Assembly (NCBI GenBank): GCA_017163975.1
Contig: JAFFSR010000242.1
Coordinates: 4,241,001-4,305,000 of the forward strand
DNA: 64,000 nucleotides
Direction: 5' to 3'
From: Anastatus disparis
Taxonomy: Eukaryota > Arthropoda > Insecta > Hymenoptera > Eupelmidae
The notes under the pieces are model-generated. The model made no database searches and had not been told where the DNA came from. It saw only the letters and a list, made by a program, of their open reading frames with translations. Positions 24,590 through 36,182 of the stretch are shown in pieces. The stretch's first letter is position 1; each line of letters opens with the position of its first letter. The position numbers and the translations under genes were made by a program.

Positions 24590-27340
24590 TTAAGGAGGAT
24601 CCCGACTGAAATATGGAGCAGTTTCTTGCACCAATAATGTGTGACAAACATTACAAACTCTTGATGGTCTTTGCTTTGGTCCACTTTTCACAATATTATT
24701 TAGGCACGACTGACAAAATATTTGACCACAATGTCGACAGTGCATCTATTCATCATAAAACAATTAATTTAATAAATTAAATGTTATAATTAAATAAATA
24801 AATAATTTAACTTAATAACTTACCTTTTCTTTCTTTTTAGCTACTGTGAAAGTCATATGACATGTTGGACATTCATCGACATCATCTTCATATTGCCATC
24901 TAACTTCTTTTTCAGAATCTCTGATTTTTTGAAGTTGAACCTTTAAAAATAAATCAATTTAATAATTATTTTTAAAATAATTATTCTTAAAGAATCAGTT
25001 ATAAATAGTATAAAAAAATATTTCTTATACCTGTAATGATTGTGTCAAGCGAACAAAATCTTTTTGAGTTTGTTCTCCTGTGTTTAATTCCTGCTGCAAG
25101 TTTGTAATTTGTTGTTTTAATTCTGCTATAACTAAATCCGTTTTATTCGCACTTTCGACCATACTTTGGAGTTCTGCTTCTTTTTTTTCTTTTTCGTGAT
25201 TATCCTGCTCTATTTGATCGTGTAATAGTCCTAGTTCACATTCAAGTGATCTGCTTTTTCTTTCAGCTTCTTCCTTTGCAATAGTTGCCACTATCAATTC
25301 CTCGCGAATTTTGAGGATACTTATATGCAATTCCTCTACAGTATTTGGCATATTTATATGCTCATATTGGTAATGCTCAGAGTGTTTACTATATTTACCC
25401 ATCAAGTACTCATTTTGTTGTTGAAGCCTGAAATAATTTATAAATTTTATTTTTTATCTAATATTTTTTAATGAAAAGTGTTGAATTAGTCAGTTTTGTA
25501 AAATTTATGGGATATTGTTTTTAAATTATAATACTTACTCTTCTAAATGCCTTTGTACTTCTTCTCTTTCCCTTGTCAATCGAGATAATTCTTTTGTCAC
25601 ACTTTCTTTTGTATGGGTGTATTGTTGTTTTAATTCATCGAAAGTTTGTTTAGCTAATTTTACAGAAGCATGAAGATTTGATACTTCAGCTTTATGTTCT
25701 TCTTTCTTTTCATTCCATTTTTCTTCCATACCTTTTCTAAATTCCACTTCTTTAGCTAAATCCTGTTTTTGAGTCTGTAATAACTGTTCAGTTTCTTGTA
25801 ACTTTTTTTTAAGATCTTTAGCTTCCATCTGCATTCTTTGGAGTTGATCTTCATAATTAGAACACATATCACATTGATTTTCCCAGGAACCAGACATTTC
25901 TTTTGCTTTTTGTTTATTGTGCAACTGTTCTTCTTTCTCTTTACATTTTTGTAATTCATCATCAGTCGTTCGTAATTTTTCCTTTAAGGCCGTTATTTCT
26001 TCTTCTAATGGCACAACCAATGAGCGTAATACTTCAGCATCTTCGTCAGCCTACAAGAATAAAAAAATTTACAATATTTAAATCATTTAAAAAGAATTCA
26101 CGATTTAAATAAATATATATAAGTACATAAATTTATCAATTTTATGATAAATGATTCTACATACATGTCTTTTACTCTTTGATGAACTATCTTCACTTTC
26201 AGAACCAAGAGATAGACTATCAGCTCCTAATTGAGATGCTACTTTTTTTGCTAAAGTTTTTGTCATTGTTGACAAAGAAATCTGAGGTCCTTCAGGAGTC
26301 GAATTTTGCATAAGTTGAAGCCTTAAATTATTATTTTCTTCTTTGAGTTTACTAATTTTAATTTCCATTTCTTTTCTATTTGTTGAAGAATCTTGAACTG
26401 TTGACGTTATGATTTGTTGTAACGAAGCAATTTCATCTTCTGCTTTACGTTTCTCCAAATCAATATCATTCTGCGTTTTTATGTCAACTATCACTAATTG
26501 ACTCTTAACATCGTTTAATTCGTCCAACAATTTTGTATTTTCATTTTGTAATTTCAAATTTTCTTCTAGCTTTTTCTTTGCTTCTTCTATATTAAAGCAT
26601 TAAAATCAGAAATACAATATACAATATTACATATCATTTATAAATTAATAAGAATATTACCTTCTTTTTGCAAAAATAATTCTTTTAGTTTTGCTCTCTG
26701 CATATCAAATTCCTCTCTCATTTTGGTATTAATTTCTTCCAATTTCTTAACTTTTTCATAGATATCCTCTGAAACACAGTAGAAAATACTAGATTAATAA
26801 TTGCTATTGATGATAGATATAGTTTCTCTTTTCTATAAAATTTTTGTTCAATTAAATGTGTTTGTGGTTTTAAAAATCACAAAATGATAATGACAAACAA
26901 TATATAAATTTTTATCGATGAATCATAGGTTAATTAAAACTTTATAGAAAATAAAAATTTAAAGAAAAAAAATAAAGAATATTTTATTTGCTTTAATAAC
27001 ATATTGTGTACAAAAATGTAAAAAATCTATGAATTAAGACCTAAAGATACTTTTTGAATATTTATTAGTAGAATTTATGAGCAATGTATGACTCATACTG
27101 TAGTAAATTTTTTTTGTAAGCTTTCAAGAAACACTCTGTTAAAAACTTTTGTATATTTAAAGAAAAAAGATATGTGAATGTTTTTATTATTTTTGCATAT
27201 AAATACAATATATAATAAAATTACTATGAAAGTAAATAAAAAAAAGCATAAAAATATTGCAAATAATTACCTGAGTTTTCAGAAACATTTTCAGCTTCAT
27301 CTTTGGTATCATGATCTTCTTGTTGAGCTATAGACTCCAT
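24590..27340 (-). CDS. RABEP1: Rabaptin homologue (Rab5 effector) with C-terminal FYVE-type zinc finger, complete
   Basis: Seven coding exons: 27340-27271, 26768-26661, 26586-26165, 26050-25539, 25427-25031, 24940-24824, 24745-24590. Phases agree; 593 residues, against about 860 in mammals. Rabaptin-5 links Rab5-GTP and Rab4 with Rabex-5 on early endosomes to drive fusion. It is coiled coil over most of its length. Diagnostic blocks are RAKLKELF, EDAEVLRSLVVPLEEEI, CDMCSNYEDQLQ (from residue 260) and QKDFVRLTQSLQVQLQKIR, all with direct counterparts in mammalian rabaptin-5. After the last block, where the mammalian protein ends in a short tail, this one carries an eight-cysteine finger: CPTC (527-530), HCRHCG, FCQSC, RVCNVC. 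This resembles a FYVE domain with a degenerate basic motif. AATAAA lies at 24566-24561. The name is secure; lipid binding by the finger is an inference. Confidence 0.95.
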
Positions 27341-30300
27341 ATTTCTTTATAAGATATAGGTACCACTTTAAATTCAGTTTAAATGAATGGCACTTGTATT
27401 TTAAGAAAATCCTGTAAAATTATAATAATTTTTCATTAATTATTATAATTCACAACAACTCAAAAACTCAGCATTAAATAATGATATTTGCACAAGAATA
27501 ATACATTAAATAATAAATTTAAACTCCTCAAAGGAATAAAATTTTTTTTAACCGTTACAAGTATAAACAAAATTATACCTTTAACAATTTCCACGAAAAC
27601 AGGTGTGGCTTATATCTTCCTCATTTAAACAATGAAATCCCAAATAAACGTTAGGAGAATCATAGTGACTTTGTGCTAAGGGGGGCTATAATAATTTCTC
27701 CAAGATAAAGACGTTCGTCCGAGTCATCGTTCCAGGTAATGGTACTTTAGTACTCGATGAATTTTCTGGGTTACGAAGCCGTACATTGTTTTCGCTATGT
27801 CGCGAAAACTTTTTAAGAATGCCGGACTTTTGCACACTCGTTTATAATGTATGTATGTTTTTAGCACTCTTTGATATTTGGATCAATGCGCTCTTAAATG
27901 ATAATTTGATTACGCTCGATATGTGTCGTTAAGAGCACAAAATTTTAAAATAATGTTTATAAGCACTCGTAAACCTATGACTTGGAAAAATATTAACTGC
28001 TTTTAAGATTATCAAGATAAAGTTAACATTGTACCTTTTACAAGATCTAACCTCACTTTTTATATTTTTACACCAATTACTATAACGCAAAAACTTTGAC
28101 TAACATTTTGCATTCACAGTCTATTGCCACTTCAACTCAATTTTACTTATTTGTTATCCTAATATAATCTTTCCTTCTCTCTCTCCTTTTAAAAGCACTT
28201 TTGCGAATGTCTCGCACATACGGTATACATACTACTTATCGCATACAAGAGGCTCGCGATATGCAGCGACCTGCACTATCGGCGGCGACCTTGCGTTTTA
28301 GCTGATTTTATTATGAAGGTGCAAAAAAAAACCTATATATGTATATATAGACGCGTTATATATCAGTTTGAATTAATAAATTTCTAAATGCTAACGATTA
28401 AGTGTTGCAATACATGAAAATGAAGGGGAGGGATTTTGTACAATTGATTTACATTAAGTTATACTGAAGAGAAATTACTGTAATACTTTTTACAGCTGGA
28501 ACTGCTTTTGGCGAGGTTCCCAGTATAAAGAAATGTAGAATTAATATATATGTTCTTTGAAATTTGTAGCTTTATATTTAGGTCACTCAAATATATGTTA
28601 TGCTATAACAGTTTTTATTAAGTTTTTTTTTTTATAAAAATAAAATTTTATTTTAATAAAAATTTTTTCAAAATTATTTCCGAAATGTTATGAAGTTTCA
28701 TAATGTTGGTTGTTCATTAAATAAATGCAAAAATTTTTTTAAGCCACTTTTTCAAAGTAATTAAAATATATATTATTGCTTAACATAAAATTATTTCATG
28801 AATAGCAGTTTGCTCGACAAAAATTACGTGACAAATAAAAATTTTTGTTATTTAAAATTTGAAAATTAACGTGTACACATAAATTTCCGAATGATACACA
28901 CTTATGATAATTTAATTTCTTCGGAGTTAAAAGCCTTGATATCGCAATACTATTTCGCTTTGACCTTGAAACTTGAACAAAAAATCGATTCTCATGCGTG
29001 AGGGAAATAATCAAATATAAAGCTGTATTTACTAATGTTTTGGTAATACAAATATTTTGAATAATAGAATAAAATATGTATATATCATTTGTAATATATT
29101 GTTCAATTGACATTGAGTCAAAGAATTTACAATGTGGTTGTTTATCGAGTGACAATATGTCAGTAAATGCTAAGGAAGTATTAAATTTTTTTCTATCATG
29201 GAATATAATACACACTAATTTTAATTAAAATACGTTTGAATTGTGAATTTTTTATACTGTGAAATTTTATAAAAATTAATTATAATAATTATAAATACAA
29301 AAATAATTTTTATGTGATCATTAGAAAAAAGACTAATAAATGTAGATTGCTTATAAAATTAATTAATATGAAAGCATAACAAAGATATGTAATCAGTTAT
29401 ACTGTGAATTAACGCAGTGATGTAATATCAAAGCATACATTTTTTAAATTTAACCAATTTTATATATCTACATTTCTTGTTAAAAAAAGATGCATTGGAA
29501 ATCGATACGATTAAAATTTTTGTATTTACTTTTACTTTTTTTATAAATTAATAAAAGTTTTTATTTATTTATTTATAATTTAAAAAAAGTAAATGTAAAA
29601 AAAATTATAAAGCAATTGTTAAAATTGCTCATACGTTAATAAATAAACTATTTCTATATCTAATGATGTTCACTATTAAAAAAATCCAAGAAAAATATTA
29701 TAAATTAAATAAATAAATGAAAATTTAATAACAAACTAAGACTTTTTCAAATTATTTTGCAAAATTCAAATTATTTAAATATAAATTTGACATTTTCATC
29801 AAATTTTATTTAAAAAATAATTATTTTAGATAGAAAATTGTTTTAAACAATATTACCTTTCATGCTTTTATCATAAGTACGCGTGTAATTTATCCAGCAC
29901 TGGTGTAAAATCTTTGCAGTAAAAATAGCCCTATGAATTTACGACTAAAGCTCATAGATGGCAGTTAATGTTCGAATTTTCACGAGATTCATATTTTTAT
30001 TGAAATAAGTGGTTTAACAATAAGAATAACAATTATGTATATGCATATATAAATTTTATAGCTTGCCTGCTTATAAGTTATAAATTTAATATTTATTTCT
30101 TAATATAGTCCTAATTTAAACTGTTTAACAAAATATTTTTCGTAAAAAGTTATTGATTAATTTTTCTCAAAAATATTTAAAAAATATAAAATAAAAAAAA
30201 AGTTATTCAAAGAATTATTAAAGAAAAACTCGATTCGAAGATACGTTTTAAATGGTCTTTCTATAAAAGCCGTAAATTTTCAAATAATGATAATTTTAAT

Positions 30301-30600
30301 CAATGACAATGTTGTTTAAGTATATTTTCTTATTTATACAAGTATAGTCTGCAAGAAAATTATATTTTAATATCAATAAAAGCAAAGAAAATTAAATTTT
30401 TTCATTAATAATAGGGAAAAAGTGTAATATATACTAAATCAAAGTTTATTACAATTCTGCTCAATATTATTGATAGATCCCATTCGTCAGCAGTATCAAC
30501 AGTATTAATAAAAAACAAGTGTTGATGCAAAAAAAAAGAAAAATGAAGAATTGTTGACAATAAAAAAAGTTAATCATAATAAAAATAAAAATTGAAATTT
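27341..30600. other. Rabaptin 5' flank and AT-rich spacer
   Basis: Bases 27341-27420 are probable 5' leader. A GC-richer segment at about 27590-27860 (GTTCCAGG, TGTCGCGAAAAC strings) is the best promoter candidate for Rabaptin. A second patch at 28190-28330 is rich in CGCGAT and CGGCGGCG. From 28400 to 30600 the sequence is very AT-rich. A 139-codon open frame (28796-29215, minus) has no recognisable domain and ordinary AT-rich amino-acid use, so I do not call it a gene. Confidence 0.45.
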
Positions 30601-31895
30601 TTATATCAATAAGAATAAATCATATCGCACGCCATAACGATGTTTTCAATGACTATCTATATCCTTTCTTCAGGATTTTCGTTAAAGTCGTGTATAAGCA
30701 TGGAAACGATTGACTTCGAGTGTATATATACATGTAAAATCGAAGTAAATTGTGGACACATAGACAGGCGGCAATGTGCAGGGTTGACCAAAATAACAGA
30801 CGTACATACATATAGAGACGGCTTTGCAAAGTAAAATATACTGGCAGGGCAGTTCGGTCAGCTAACGTCATCCGTTATCGGCTGCACCCACGCCGATTAA
30901 TTTCTCGAATGTGTTATATAGATGATAGGAGCCGAACCTATATATACCTATAATAAAGAGTCCCTTCGTTTACTACGCTACTCTCTACGCTATTTCGATG
31001 ATGATCCGTTTTATATATACACACACACACAAACACATATGTGTACGATGTCGCACGTTAATATCGATTTGCGCTTTTATCATATAGGACTAGGCGAAAG
31101 TTATGTTTCTTAAAATTACTTTTTTTATCTTTTTAACTTATGAATTTGAGATAAGGAAAATAAAGAAAGTACTGATTTTTACGTTTGATGTAACATTTAA
31201 TTTTTCTATACCAAATTTATTGAATTATAGTTTTAAATATAATGTTGAGTAAATATTTGTTTTTTTTTTTAAATTTAATACTTTATATTTTACAAAAGAG
31301 AAATGATTATAAAATTTTCGAAATATATAGTAAGTTTTTATTGTACATCATGAAAAATAAATAAAAAAATCTATTTGTTATGTGTTAAATACCGCCCCTA
31401 TGCAAGCATCTATATATTTTCTTATAGTTTACGCTTTCTCCAGCACATCACTAAATAGTCACCCAAAAGGGCGTTTAAATTAGAGATGAAGCGTAGAAAA
31501 AAAACTTTTTTTCATACAATAAAAATGCATAGAAAACACACACGTAGTGCGAGAGAAAAAAAAAGGCAAGAAAAGAGATTCAGTCAGGCGGAGTTGCGAA
31601 GGATGGATATGTATGTACTTTCAACTCGATAATTATATGCCTGTTAACGAATGAATAATCGTCGCATAAATGGAAAGACAATCTTTGATTTACCGGGCCC
31701 TTAACTCTCTGCGTATACATTTTGAATCCTTCATACGAAGATAGAAAGGTATATAAGAGAGGGATGCTTCGTACGTTTAGCAAAGAGTTAGAAAGAGAAA
31801 GGCTTTGCGCGCCCCCGCCTTTATGATAAGTCTTGGCGATAATATGCTAATAATGATTTGTGGTGACGGCCGACTTCCGCGTTAATCTACACCAG

Positions 31896-31914
31896 CAAAG
31901 CACGTCGTGCTTTG
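31896..31914. promoter_or_regulatory. Perfect 19-bp dyad
   Basis: CAAAGCACG and its exact reverse complement flank a single T, giving CAAAGCACGTCGTGCTTTG. It sits in a GC-richer island. The symmetry resembles a dimeric transcription-factor site; no factor can be named. Confidence 0.35.
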
Positions 31915-34080
31915 GTATACAAGCGACGTTTTCTTCGATCTTTAGACCGAGCTCAAAGAGAAAAGGGGATGTTATTTCAAGGGAGGAGACGATACGACGA
32001 TTGAAGACATTTAAATTATAGAAAATTTTTATATTTGTTTTTATATAAAATTTACAGGATATACTTTTAATTATAGTAATTATTAATAATCCGCTGTCTT
32101 ACTGTTTCATAAAAATATCAAATATTTTTCTAATTTTTTTTTCTGTGCAAAATTATATTCCATGCAACATTGTCCGTAAAAAAATAAATAAGATTCAATT
32201 AAAATTTTGAAATAATGAAAATAAAATAACACTCAATGCACAAATCTAATATTTGAATTTCTAATTCATTATTTATTCGAAAAATTTTCTCCAAAATAAA
32301 AGCTTTCATAATAGTCACTTTACAGGCTATAATCAAAAAGTCCGAGCCAATAATTTTGATGCCATTATCTCTGTATATTCGTGCAGTATAGAAAGTCGCC
32401 AAGTCCAAGTAATAATTCAACGATTAAAAACCAACAAATTAGTTATTCATTATCGTCGTGTCGAAAATTGAAAAAGAGAATAGAAAATATTTATTTTCAT
32501 TATTTTCCATTTGATTTTTTTTTTTTTGGTGTTTGTGGAGGCGCAAAATTTAAACGCGCGCGTATACATATACAGCGTAATATCGTGACAAGTGAAATCT
32601 TAACGTAGGTTTGATTTATCCAAACGCTCCGGTGTATATAAACGTGTCATCCTAGAAACGTATAGTAACGCACAAGCACACCGCCTACATAGAGAGCGAT
32701 TATGTGTCGAGAATAGCGGAATTCCGGGGAAATTTATCGTACCCGGTATCATGTTAAAGTATCATATAAGAGAGAAAGAGAAGAGGAAAAAAAATAATGC
32801 TTGTCAAATATTTCCATCTACACGTTTGACTATTTGCTTGAATTGCGGCTGATCGTCAGCGCGTAATTCGGTGCTGTTAGCAAATTATATTTTTATGAAA
32901 TTTTATTTATTTTACTTTTATTTAACCAATGTTGAATCCAATTTTTTCGTTTAAGCTTAAAAACATAATTTTATAAATATCTTAAAATTCATTACTTAAT
33001 TATTACTGTTATTCAGTTTCACCGATGACAATAAATACAATATGATGATTATAAAATTTTCACTTTTTATGCATTAATTATTATAATTTGGATTTAATAT
33101 TTCTTTTAATGGCTACGATAACATCCCAAATCGTGAAATTAAAATTACTTTAACATAAAGATTTTTTACTTACTAATTTATGTTCATTGTTATGTAAATA
33201 TTGATTTCACAAATTTTATTAAAATATTATTATTAAAATTAATTAAAAATTCGTGACTACGGATCATTACCTTAAATTAAAAAGGTTGAAATTTTCAGAC
33301 TTAAACTTATCATTGGACAAAAGCGCTATCAATCATTTTCATATGACCGCGAGGGTAGCCATAAATAACAGTAATAAAGATTCTACTGCTCATAATAGTA
33401 AATTTCATATCGATCATTGCGGTATGCTTTGCCATTTGCAATTCAAAATTTTCGAAACTGATTTACGTCTGCGTCTCTGTTCTCTCCAAAAAGAAAAAAA
33501 AATAAAAATCAATAGTTACCAGCTATAATAACTTTGCTCATTTTAATCGTAGGCGGAATGGATTGTCTTCAAAATTTACGCATCCTATTGGAAATACATT
33601 TTGATTTGACCATTCTTTTAATCTTTTATATATATACCAACTTTACACCTACTACTTTTTTCCTTATATATTTATACTATCTCACTGCTTTTTTTACATT
33701 TCATATTGTCTTTTAGTTTTTTTTAAATTAATTATTTTTAATTCGCTTTCAATATGATTATTGACACTTTTTTTTTGTAAATTCCTTAAAATTTTGAAGA
33801 GACAATAAATTGAAGTATTGATTTTATCGACTATTGTTTTGTTTTCATTTTGATAACATTAAACGTATGCATGATAAATAAATTTGATGAAATCATGATA
33901 AGAGACGGTAATAACTAAAGCAAGATTTCTTCTTCCCCTTTTTTTTAATTCTTTTTTTTTGCTTTCTATAGTTCTTTACATAAAAAATCCATCCTCTCTT
34001 TTTTAGACTGTTCGTTTCTCTCTCTATCATCCATTTAAACCTTGCCATATCTTTTCTCTTCTTTAACATTCATATTTTTT

Positions 34081-34110
34081 TCTCTCTCTCTCTCTTTCTT
34101 TCTTATACAA
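34081..34110. repeat. (CT)n/(CTTT)n tract
   Basis: Pure pyrimidine run of alternating CT followed by TTTC units, opening an island that becomes GA-rich after 34230. Confidence 0.8.
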
Positions 34111-34271
34111 CGTTATATAGCATTGAGTAAAAGCGCGCTCGCGCGCGCATTTCATCTATAAGCGGCGGCTACTGACACGGGCGTTTATGTCTGCATAAAT
34201 TCTCATTTGAGACTCGATAATAAAGTAAGCTAAGCGAAAGGAGAGAGAAGAAGGGATGAATTGCAGGTGGA

Positions 34272-34302
34272 CGTGTGTGTGTGTTTGCGTTTGTGTGTGT
34301 GT
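34272..34302. repeat. (GT)n microsatellite
   Basis: Imperfect GT repeat broken by TTTGCGTTT. Confidence 0.8.
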
Positions 34303-35331
34303 ATATGGTATGAGAGAGAAGAAAAAGAAGAGAAGAAGGAATAGCAGCTTGCCAAAAGAGAGGACGATTTAAAAAAAAGAGATGATAATTTTGAATATTG
34401 TAATTTTAATTTTCATAATTTACAAGATTAATCGCTGCAAAAATTACATTCTATTTATAAGAAAGTCTAAAAGGAAATCACGTATAAGTGTGACAGTTTG
34501 TAATCAAATTAGAAAAAATCAAAAGAATTGATTTCTTTCTTTTTTTTAATTTGTTGCTATATAATATATTTTATTCTAATTTTCCTGGTAAAAAAATTAT
34601 TATTTTTCTATCATGATTGTTGATCTAATAAGCTTGTTGTTGAAAATTTTTTATCAGGGATCGACATGATGACTACTTTGTTGTCTTGAAAAGTATACCC
34701 AAAGTGAAACATTTCTTCAGTTGAAAATTAGAGGGTAATAAAGTATCACTTTCTTACCCGTTAATATGAACGAAAAAAATTGTTTATTTGTCGCTTAAGT
34801 AAAAAATAATAAGTTCAAAAATATTTAATCTCGATTAAAAACTTTTTTTTCTGTAATTAATAATATGGCTAAAGTTGACCCGTGAATAAAGGATTATATT
34901 ATAGGGCAAAACTCCTTTTGTTATTAAAAATTTTGTCTTGAGTACACATTAATTTAGTATTATAAACTTGATATTAAGAAATGAAAAAAGTAAAAATAAG
35001 CATTATACATTGATTAAAAAAAAGTTCATGACAGAGATCTGCAAGTGTATATAACATCATTGAAATCAAGCGAAATAATGGCTTATAAGCACTCGTTTTG
35101 CAAGTATAAAATAGGTATAATTCTCTCTGATATAAAAGCATGTTTATACTCTTGGCACGCATGCATGCTAATTATATGCATTCTAAGGAACATTATGAAA
35201 ATCTTGTATATCTTTTCAATTGTTTGCGTTTCGTTATTTTCGAAAAAGATCATAAACAGTAGGAGAACAAAGAAAACCAAGAAAAAATGAATGTTAAAAT
35301 TAAAGAGGATAAATATCAAATCTTGATAGAA

Positions 35332-35520
35332 GTCGTCAGTGGCTCAGTCAGTAGAACGATGGATTCGTAATCTCGGGGTCCCAAGTTCGAATCCCGCTCT
35401 CGGCGATCGAATGATACAAGCACCACTGCAACAAGTGCTTTGTTCACAAACACATTGACGACCTCCGTCGCTAATTATCATTGCTATGATAGCATAAATA
35501 CAGCGACGTTAAATAAAATA
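35332..35520 (+). repeat. tRNA-derived SINE, copy C, with target-site duplication
   Basis: Best-preserved copy. The A box begins at about 35340 (TGGCTCAGTCAG) and the B box GTTCGAATC is at 35385-35393. A 3' body with GTGCTTTGTTCACAAACACA and an inverted-repeat end (CGTCGCTA...ACAGCGACG) leads to an AAATAAAATA tail. It is flanked by a perfect 14-base direct repeat AAATCTTGATAGAA (35318-35331 and 35521-35534), the mark of LINE-mediated insertion. The repeat would be 11 bases if the element begins GAAGTC, as in other copies. Confidence 0.95.
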
Positions 35521-35790
35521 AAATCTTGATAGAAATTTGAAATTGATATAATCTATAAATTTAATTAGATTCATTCGATGTATCAAAAAATAGATAAGAA
35601 ATAGAATGATCATTGGATAATAAGAGATTCGATAATGGTCTAATGTTTTTGATTTCATGTATTATTTTTTGTTCTGTGTGCGTTATTTGTCAGCAATTGA
35701 GAACCTACTTACGCACATAAAATATTTTCTTAGACTCAATAATGATGTAATGATAAAAAAATAATGAAAGTACATTTTGTTGATAATATT

Positions 35791-35868
35791 TCTGTGGTCA
35801 AAAGGCAAAACAACATAAGTCCTTTGTATAAGCATATGACTTATGTTATTTTGCTTTTTGACCACAGA
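35791..35868. ncRNA. 78-nt hairpin, candidate miRNA precursor or very short MITE
   Basis: Arms 35791-35821 and 35838-35868 are 31 bases each. They pair throughout apart from one G-U wobble (plus-strand sense) and one C-A mismatch, around a 16-base loop. The size and near-perfect arm match a pre-miRNA or a tiny palindromic transposon remnant. Neither arm is a mature miRNA I recognise. It lies between SINE copy C and the foldback element. Confidence 0.4.
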
Positions 35869-35901
35869 TTTAATTTTATTGATTAGTAGCATAATTATAA
35901 T

Positions 35902-36182
35902 TACACGGAGAAAAAATATTTGTAAAAATTAAAAAAATATTTGTAAAAATTACCATACTTTATCGTAACACAACCACAGACTGTCATTTAGTGAAAAAAT
36001 TACCATCCTTTATAACAAAATTTACTAGAAATATTGTAAAAATTCCTATACAACTTAGGAATTTTTACAATATTTCTAGTAAATTTTATTATAAAGGATG
36101 GTAATTTTTTCACTAAATGACAGTCTGTGGTAGCGTTACGAAAAAGTATGGTAATTTTTATCCTACTTTTTTCTCAGTGTAT
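35902..36182. mobile_element. Foldback MITE-like palindromic element
   Basis: The two halves are near-exact reverse complements around a seven-base loop (TACAACT, 36049-36055). The outer ends read TACACGGAGAAAAAA on the left and, reverse complemented, TACACTGAGAAAAAA on the right. Arms match almost base for base from about 35950 to 36048 against 36056 to 36155. The left arm also has a 20-21 base tandem duplication (35910-35951 region) absent from the right arm. No coding capacity. It is a non-autonomous DNA element; the parent family is not visible. If transcribed it would form a long hairpin RNA. Confidence 0.85.

Larger units (their letters stand above)
30600..35317. other. Gene-free region with spaced GC/GAGA islands
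   Basis: GC-richer islands at about 30620-31110, 31400-32000, 32540-32880 and 33900-34380 alternate with AT-rich spacer. The islands carry polypurine or polypyrimidine tracts, (AC)n near 31019-31038, a 19-bp dyad at 31896-31914, CGCGCGCGC at about 34138-34148 and (GT)n at 34272-34302. Open frames within them are short and low complexity. No coding exon could be recognised on either strand. Confidence 0.45.

Noticed and set aside
28796..29215. 139-codon minus-strand open frame as a gene
   Set aside because: There is no recognisable domain, no signal or splice context, and amino-acid use is that expected of AT-rich DNA. It remains a chance frame unless transcripts exist.
31016..31040. CRISPR-like or satellite array
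   Set aside because: It is only a short AC dinucleotide run. No regularly spaced direct repeats with unique spacers occur in the window.
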